Shown here: piece after piece, positions 6,919-9,931 of the stretch
Position numbering within the stretch: the stretch's first letter is position 1
Layout: every line of letters begins with the position of its first letter
Source: JBHJGM01 sp964405825
GTDB taxonomy: Bacteria; Verrucomicrobiota; Verrucomicrobiia; Opitutales; JBHJGM01
DNA length: 9,931 nucleotides
NCBI GenBank assembly: GCA_964405825.1
Contig: CAYOPI010000098.1
Coordinates: 1-9,931 of the forward strand
Direction: 5' to 3'
Program-made: the position numbers and the translations under genes
The notes under the pieces: model-generated
What the model was told of the DNA's origin: nothing
Database searches by the model: none
The model's input: the letters and a program-made list of their open reading frames with translations, nothing else

Positions 6919-7176
6919 ATGAGTTCGCTTGCCTTCCGGGGGGTTTTCAGGCACACCTTCTTGGCCTGGGCGCTCCAGCCACTATTCAAAATCTGTGCCC
7001 GGCCGCTGCAGACGCTGATCCTCTCCGCCTTGATGGTGCTTTTGATCGCCTACGGCATTGTGCCGCTAGTCAATCGACTAGGCTCGCAGCTCCGGACCAG
7101 GGCCGCTTCGCCGATGACGCAAGTGTTCAAAGGCAGGCCGGCTTTGCAGGACTCCGAGTCCACCCCAAAGCCCTGA
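6919..7176 (+). CDS. Small single-pass membrane protein, hypothetical
   Basis: The product is 85 residues from ATG 6919; a GTG two codons upstream (6913) is an alternative start. There is no SD. Basic and aromatic residues open the protein (SSLAFRGVFRHTFLAWALQ). One strong membrane helix follows at about residues 32-52 (LQTLILSALMVLLIAYGIVP), then a polar tail ending ESTPKP. Mostly G/C third codon positions in the first two thirds suggest a native gene. I recognise no family. It lies 137 bases upstream of the COG0523 gene on the same strand, so co-transcription is possible but unproven. It could also be the remnant of a longer membrane protein. Confidence 0.5.
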   Translation: MSSLAFRGVFRHTFLAWALQPLFKICARPLQTLILSALMVLLIAYGIVPLVNRLGSQLRTRAASPMTQVFKGRPALQDSESTPKP

Positions 7177-7313
7177 AGGTTTGCGCTGCCGATTACCGGG
7201 AAGGTGATCGCAAAATGGGTCTTCCCCGCGACGGCGTCCGTCTGCAGACCACCCGCAGGATAGGGGCAGAGGTTTTGACTCGATGCGAAAGTGAAAGTGA
7301 TTTCTACTGACGC

Positions 7314-8630
7314 ATGAGTTTTCAGATGTGGAATCCTGAGAGTGCGGACAGGCCGAAGACGCAGGTCCCGGTGACCGTTCTGTGTGGCTTTCTGGGAGCG
7401 GGGAAAACGACCGTTCTGAATCGGATCCTCGCGGGAACGGCTTCCCAGCGGATGGCGGTGATCGTCAATGATCTTGGGGAGGTCAACATCGATGCCTCCT
7501 TGATCAAGAGCGCAGTCAAAGAGATGGATGGCGCGATTGCCGGCATGCTTGAGCTGCAAGGAGGCTGCATCTGCTGCAGCATTCAAACCGATCTGCTCGA
7601 TGCCCTGCTCGAACTCACCCAACGATTCCAGCCGGGACACATTCTGATCGAGGCGACCGGTGTCGCCGAGCCCAAGGCGATTCTGCAAACCCTCTACTCA
7701 AGGAATTCGTTCGGTTGGAGCGGGACGGATTTCCTGAAAGCGGCGAACCTGGTGACCGTCATCGACGGCGGCAATCTGGAACACTATTTCGAGTCTGCTG
7801 AAAACACCGGCGGGAAGCAAAGGACCCACCTCTTCCCCAACGATCCACGCCGGCCTTTGCAGGAGCTGCTGGTGGAGCAGATCGAGTGCGCGGACGTGCT
7901 GCTGATCAACAAGGTGGATACGTTGGAAGATGACGCGCTGAAGCGGTTCGAGGCCTATCTGGGGAGCTTGAATCAGTCTGCCGAAGTGTGGACCAGCAGC
8001 TTTGGACAAATCGACGTGGACCGGCTGATGCAGGACCATCGATTCAGTGTGAAGAAAACGCTGAACAGCGCGGCATGGCAGAATGCTATTCTCGACAACG
8101 TCGATGGGCGCAGAAACGCCTGGAAGCAGAGCAGGAAAGCCGAGTCGGATGAAGAACTGCCCGCCTCTGACTCCCCTCCGTGTGACCACGACCACCATCA
8201 CCACACTCACGAGGAGTGCGAGGACCATGGGCACCACCATCACCACAAGGACTACGGCCTGGAGACCTTCGTTTTCAATGCACGGACGCCGTTCGATGAG
8301 GCCCGTTTTCTCAAGGTCTTGCGAACGGGACTGCCGGGCGTGCTTCGCGCCAAGGGTTTTTACTGGACAGAGCGGGTCCCTGCTCGCGTCGGGCTCCTGT
8401 CGATCGCCGGCAAGATGTTACGCGCAGACTATCTGGCGGAATGGTGGCACACGAAGATTCAGCGTGGAGAGACGGATTTGGAAGCCGTACCCGAGCTTGT
8501 CAAGCAATCCTGGCTGCCGGTCCTGGGCGACCGCCGACAGGAACTGGTCTTCATCGGAATTGACCTGGACAGGGAGCGTATCGAGAGCGTGCTGAAAGGC
8601 TGCTTCGTGCACGAGAAAGTCACGGAATAA
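7314..8630 (+). CDS. COG0523-family GTPase, putative zinc metallochaperone (CobW/YciC/ZigA-like)
   Basis: This 438-residue G3E-family P-loop GTPase has the full COG0523 signature: Walker A GFLGAGKTT at 25-33, the metal-binding CxCC motif GGCICCS (Cys85, Cys87, Cys88), EATGVAEP, and the guanine-specificity NKVD at 199-202. A histidine-rich loop at 290-312 has 12 His residues with flanking Cys and Asp. The C-terminal CobW_C domain follows (VFNARTPFDEARF through the end). Members with a His-rich loop next to Zur-type regulators are linked to zinc delivery under zinc shortage; cobalt, iron and nitrile-hydratase branches also exist. The start at 7314 lies two codons after an in-frame TGA; Met5 (7326) is an alternative. 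A Fur-family regulator and hisI lie just downstream, which favours the zinc branch. Confidence 0.94.
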   Translation: MSFQMWNPESADRPKTQVPVTVLCGFLGAGKTTVLNRILAGTASQRMAVIVNDLGEVNIDASLIKSAVKEMDGAIAGMLELQGGCICCSIQTDLLDALLELTQRFQPGHILIEATGVAEPKAILQTLYSRNSFGWSGTDFLKAANLVTVIDGGNLEHYFESAENTGGKQRTHLFPNDPRRPLQELLVEQIECADVLLINKVDTLEDDALKRFEAYLGSLNQSAEVWTSSFGQIDVDRLMQDHRFSVKKTLNSAAWQNAILDNVDGRRNAWKQSRKAESDEELPASDSPPCDHDHHHHTHEECEDHGHHHHHKDYGLETFVFNARTPFDEARFLKVLRTGLPGVLRAKGFYWTERVPARVGLLSIAGKMLRADYLAEWWHTKIQRGETDLEAVPELVKQSWLPVLGDRRQELVFIGIDLDRERIESVLKGCFVHEKVTE

Positions 8631-8643
8631 GCGCTTGCGGACG
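8628..8643 (+). repeat. Stop-codon-linked short repeat, copy 1
   Basis: TAAGCGCTTGCGGACG begins with the stop of the COG0523 gene and matches the sequence at the stop of the Fur-family gene (9705-9720) at 14 of 16 bases. GCGGA (8637-8641) can pair with TCCGC (8655-8659), a weak hairpin. Confidence 0.35.
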
Positions 8644-8668
8644 TTCCTTGAGGCTCCGCTGGCGGCTC

Positions 8669-8692
8669 GGCCAACGACGCGCGTCGCCGGCC
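8669..8692. terminator. Imperfect 24-base palindrome between convergent genes, possible bidirectional terminator
   Basis: Outer GGCC arms (8669-8672 and 8689-8692) flank the perfect 12-base palindrome CGACGCGCGTCG (8675-8686), with one AA/CC internal mismatch. It lies directly against the hisI stop and 38 bases after the COG0523 stop. The tight centre leaves no comfortable loop and no T tract follows, so a protein-binding site is an alternative. Confidence 0.3.
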
Positions 8693-9196
8693 CTACAACT
8701 TCGTCGGATTGGGGGCGTCTCCGTAAACGGCCTTGGGGTCGAACGCTTTTGAGTCCTCGATGAAGCGCAGGCGGGCCGGTCCTTCTTGCTCGCCGATGGG
8801 CACTTCCCGATAGAAACAGGAACGGTAACCGACGTGGCAGGAGGCCTCGTCACCGCCTGCCTTCGGCTCGGTCAATTCAACCTCGAGCACAACGCAGTCC
8901 TGATCGTCGTCGATCAGCATCCGTTTGACGTGCTGGAACATGCCCGAGCTTTCGCCCTTCTTCCAGAGCTTCTGCCGCGAGCGGGACCAGTAATGCGCCA
9001 GGCCCGTCTGAATGGTCAGCGCAAGCGCCTCCGGGTTCATGAAGGCAACCATGAGGACTTCACGGCTCGTTGCATGGAGGGTCACACAGGGAAGGACGCC
9101 CTGCGAATCGAACTTCGGTGCGAGTTGATCGCCTTCTTCGACCTGCTCCACGCTCTCGCGTTTGGCAAAGATGGATAGGGATGGTTCTGCGGTCAT
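8693..9196 (-). CDS. hisI: Phosphoribosyl-AMP cyclohydrolase HisI
   Basis: The product is 167 residues, the stand-alone HisI type rather than the HisI-HisE fusion. It catalyses hydrolytic ring opening of phosphoribosyl-AMP in histidine biosynthesis, in the cytoplasm, using zinc and magnesium. Family signatures: VLMVAFMNPEAL (47-58), HYWSRSRQKLWKKGESSG (68-85), the acidic metal motif DDDQD (96-100) and SCHVGYRSCFYR (119-130). Cys120 and Cys127 match two of the three zinc ligands. At the position of the third, the Cys of DCDxD in E. coli HisI, this protein has Asp97; Cys101 directly after the motif might substitute. There is also a longer spacing to Cys120 (an insertion TEPKAGGDEA). The first 25 residues extend beyond the E. 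coli N-terminus. It is divergent from the Fur-family gene with 28 bases between starts and convergent with the COG0523 gene. Confidence 0.95.
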   Translation of the reverse strand: MTAEPSLSIFAKRESVEQVEEGDQLAPKFDSQGVLPCVTLHATSREVLMVAFMNPEALALTIQTGLAHYWSRSRQKLWKKGESSGMFQHVKRMLIDDDQDCVVLEVELTEPKAGGDEASCHVGYRSCFYREVPIGEQEGPARLRFIEDSKAFDPKAVYGDAPNPTKL

Positions 9197-9208
9197 CCGT
9201 AAAACCTT

Positions 9209-9215
9209 GAGGGAG
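9209..9215 (+). promoter_or_regulatory. Ribosome-binding site of the Fur-family gene
   Basis: GAGGGAG lies 9 bases before ATG 9225. It decides the start against the upstream in-frame ATG 9162, which would overlap the divergent hisI start by 35 bases, and against Met13. It is one of the few good SD sequences in the window. Confidence 0.6.
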
Positions 9216-9224
9216 CGCGCGCCG

Positions 9225-9707
9225 ATGGCAAAAACTAATGAAAGCGACTTTCAGGAAGCCATGAACCACGAACGGGGATTTCATCAACGCATACTTCGGT
9301 CAATCCAAGAGAGTTCGCTGAGGATGACCCGGAAGCGCGAGTGCCTTCTTGAGGCCTTGCTGGGGGCGGACCGACCGGTTTCCGCAGCCGCCCTGCGCGA
9401 CCGTGCGAACCTTCCCGAAGGTGACCTGGTGACGGTCTACCGAACGCTGGAGGCCTTTGAAAGCATTGGCATCGTTCAGCGAGTACCGCTGGAGGAAAAC
9501 GGCTGCCTGTTCGAGCTAACCGAGTCCCATGACCATCACCATCATTTCATCTGCCGCGAATGCCATCGGACCGAACGTCTCGATCTCTGCCTGGCCAAGG
9601 AATTGGAGGCGCAAGCTCAGAAACTCGGCTTCACTGAGGTCACGCACCTGATGGAGGTGTACGGGCTGTGTGAAGACTGTCGGCCAGCGACTGCGGCCGA
9701 AGAGTAA
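9225..9707 (+). CDS. Fur-family metalloregulator, plausibly Zur
   Basis: The product is 160 residues, normal for Fur proteins. The N-terminal winged helix spans about 20-95, with MTRKRECLLEALL, VSAAALRDRA and the recognition-helix region LVTVYRTLEAFESIGIV (68-84). The dimerisation/metal domain has HDHHHHFICREC (102-113), a structural zinc site Cys110-x-x-Cys113, and a second pair Cys149-x-x-Cys152 in GLCEDC. The His cluster with Glu117 would form the regulatory metal site. Fur (iron), Zur (zinc) and PerR cannot be separated by motif alone; the adjacent COG0523 gene and hisI favour zinc sensing. It probably represses zinc-uptake or zinc-sparing genes when metal-loaded. I see no convincing Fur/Zur box in the 28 bases shared with hisI or upstream of the COG0523 gene. 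Confidence 0.93.
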   Translation: MAKTNESDFQEAMNHERGFHQRILRSIQESSLRMTRKRECLLEALLGADRPVSAAALRDRANLPEGDLVTVYRTLEAFESIGIVQRVPLEENGCLFELTESHDHHHHFICRECHRTERLDLCLAKELEAQAQKLGFTEVTHLMEVYGLCEDCRPATAAEE

Positions 9708-9720
9708 GCGCTCGCGGGCG
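9705..9720 (+). repeat. Stop-codon-linked short repeat, copy 2
   Basis: TAAGCGCTCGCGGGCG starts at the stop of the Fur-family gene and matches 8628-8643 at 14 of 16 bases. In both places a GC-rich hairpin follows. Confidence 0.35.
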
Positions 9721-9730
9721 GCAATCGCCC
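9716..9730. terminator. GC hairpin between convergent genes
   Basis: GGGCG (9716-9720) pairs with CGCCC (9726-9730) around the loop GCAAT, eight bases after the Fur-family stop and six before the FmdB-like stop. There is no T tract in either direction, so intrinsic termination is uncertain. Confidence 0.35.
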
Positions 9731-9736
9731 TGGATG

Positions 9737-9931
9737 CTAGCAGCTCGCACACCTGCCCGAACCACAGCAGCCGCCCCCGGAAGACGAAGGCCGGACAGAC
9801 TTGCTCCTGGGAATGAATACTCCCCCGGAGATGATCCGCCGAACGGGCATTCCGGTTTCTGGATGCGACTGCAAAGCCTCGGCCTTAATCGACTGGTAAA
9901 GCTCGAACTGCTCGGGGTGCTCATCCTCTTT
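9737..9931 (-). CDS. FmdB-like small protein (partial, 5' end outside window)
   Basis: The visible 64 C-terminal residues begin in the first base of the minus-strand window edge and end at TAG 9737-9739. The segment FELYQSIKAEALQSHPETGMPVRRIISGG matches the second half of FmdB-type zinc-ribbon proteins, where the usual pattern is FE..QSI.EPL..CP.CG.PVRR.ISGG. Here the second zinc-knuckle Cys pair is replaced (SHPETG in place of CPxCG). The tail is Gly/Ser-rich with four Cys (CCGSGRCASC), as in many FmdB relatives. Function is poorly known; some members are annotated as regulators. The N-terminal CxxC half is outside the window, so a complete ribbon cannot be judged. Convergent with the Fur-family gene. 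Confidence 0.6.
   Translation of the reverse strand, partial: KEDEHPEQFELYQSIKAEALQSHPETGMPVRRIISGGVFIPRSKSVRPSSSGGGCCGSGRCASC

Noticed and set aside
7160..7167. CCACCCCA as a duplicated tRNA-His 3' end (att site)
   Set aside because: Eight bases in GC-rich DNA are expected by chance, and the flanks do not match the T arm.
6858..7310. Plus-strand open frame of 150 codons
   Set aside because: It conflicts with the membrane-protein frame at 6919, which has a clear hydrophobic helix and better third-position composition; this product looks random.
7050..7688. Minus-strand open frame of 212 codons
   Set aside because: Most of it is antisense to the P-loop and CxCC region of the COG0523 gene; the part outside that gene shows no recognisable domain.

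Overview
The window comes from a GC-rich bacterium, probably of the Planctomycetota-Verrucomicrobiota group. The large exported DUF5060-type sugar-hydrolase-like protein, the style of its N-terminal domain, the FmdB-like protein and the generally absent Shine-Dalgarno sequences all fit that group. The assignment rests on protein style only; no rRNA or other marker gene is present.

Layout, left to right. (1) 1-2057, minus strand: the N-terminal 685 codons of a large secreted glycoside-hydrolase-like protein, which leaves the window at its left edge. (2) 2189-5316, plus strand: a tightly coupled pair encoding the ligase-associated DEXH-box helicase and the phosphoesterase PdeM of the bacterial ligase-associated DNA damage response (LAD) set. 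The DNA ligase and exonuclease of that set are not beside them. (3) 5405-5482: a tRNA-His gene with the histidine-specific extra G at position -1 and an encoded CCA. (4) About 5483-6850: a markedly AT-rich patch (one sampled 60-base line is 38% GC against 67% in the flanking pdeM gene). It holds two unfamiliar small genes, each followed by a copy of a diverged repeat of about 51 bases. This is the least ordinary part of the window and looks like acquired, cassette-like DNA next to a tRNA gene. (5) 6919-9707: a small membrane protein, a histidine-rich COG0523 GTPase (putative zinc chaperone), hisI on the opposite strand, and a Fur-family regulator that is plausibly a zinc-sensing Zur. (6) 9737-9931, minus strand: the C-terminal end of an FmdB-like small protein that leaves the window on the right.

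How the genes may work together: the helicase and PdeM form a translationally coupled repair pair. The COG0523 GTPase, the Fur-type regulator and the zinc enzyme HisI form a plausible zinc-homeostasis neighbourhood. HisI carries Asp where the first zinc-ligand Cys is normally found. The AT-rich patch has no integrase or transposase in view. Its most interesting detail is an A_AAA_AAA heptamer, in the reading frame of the second small gene, placed so that a -1 frameshift would read straight into the peptide encoded by the repeat.
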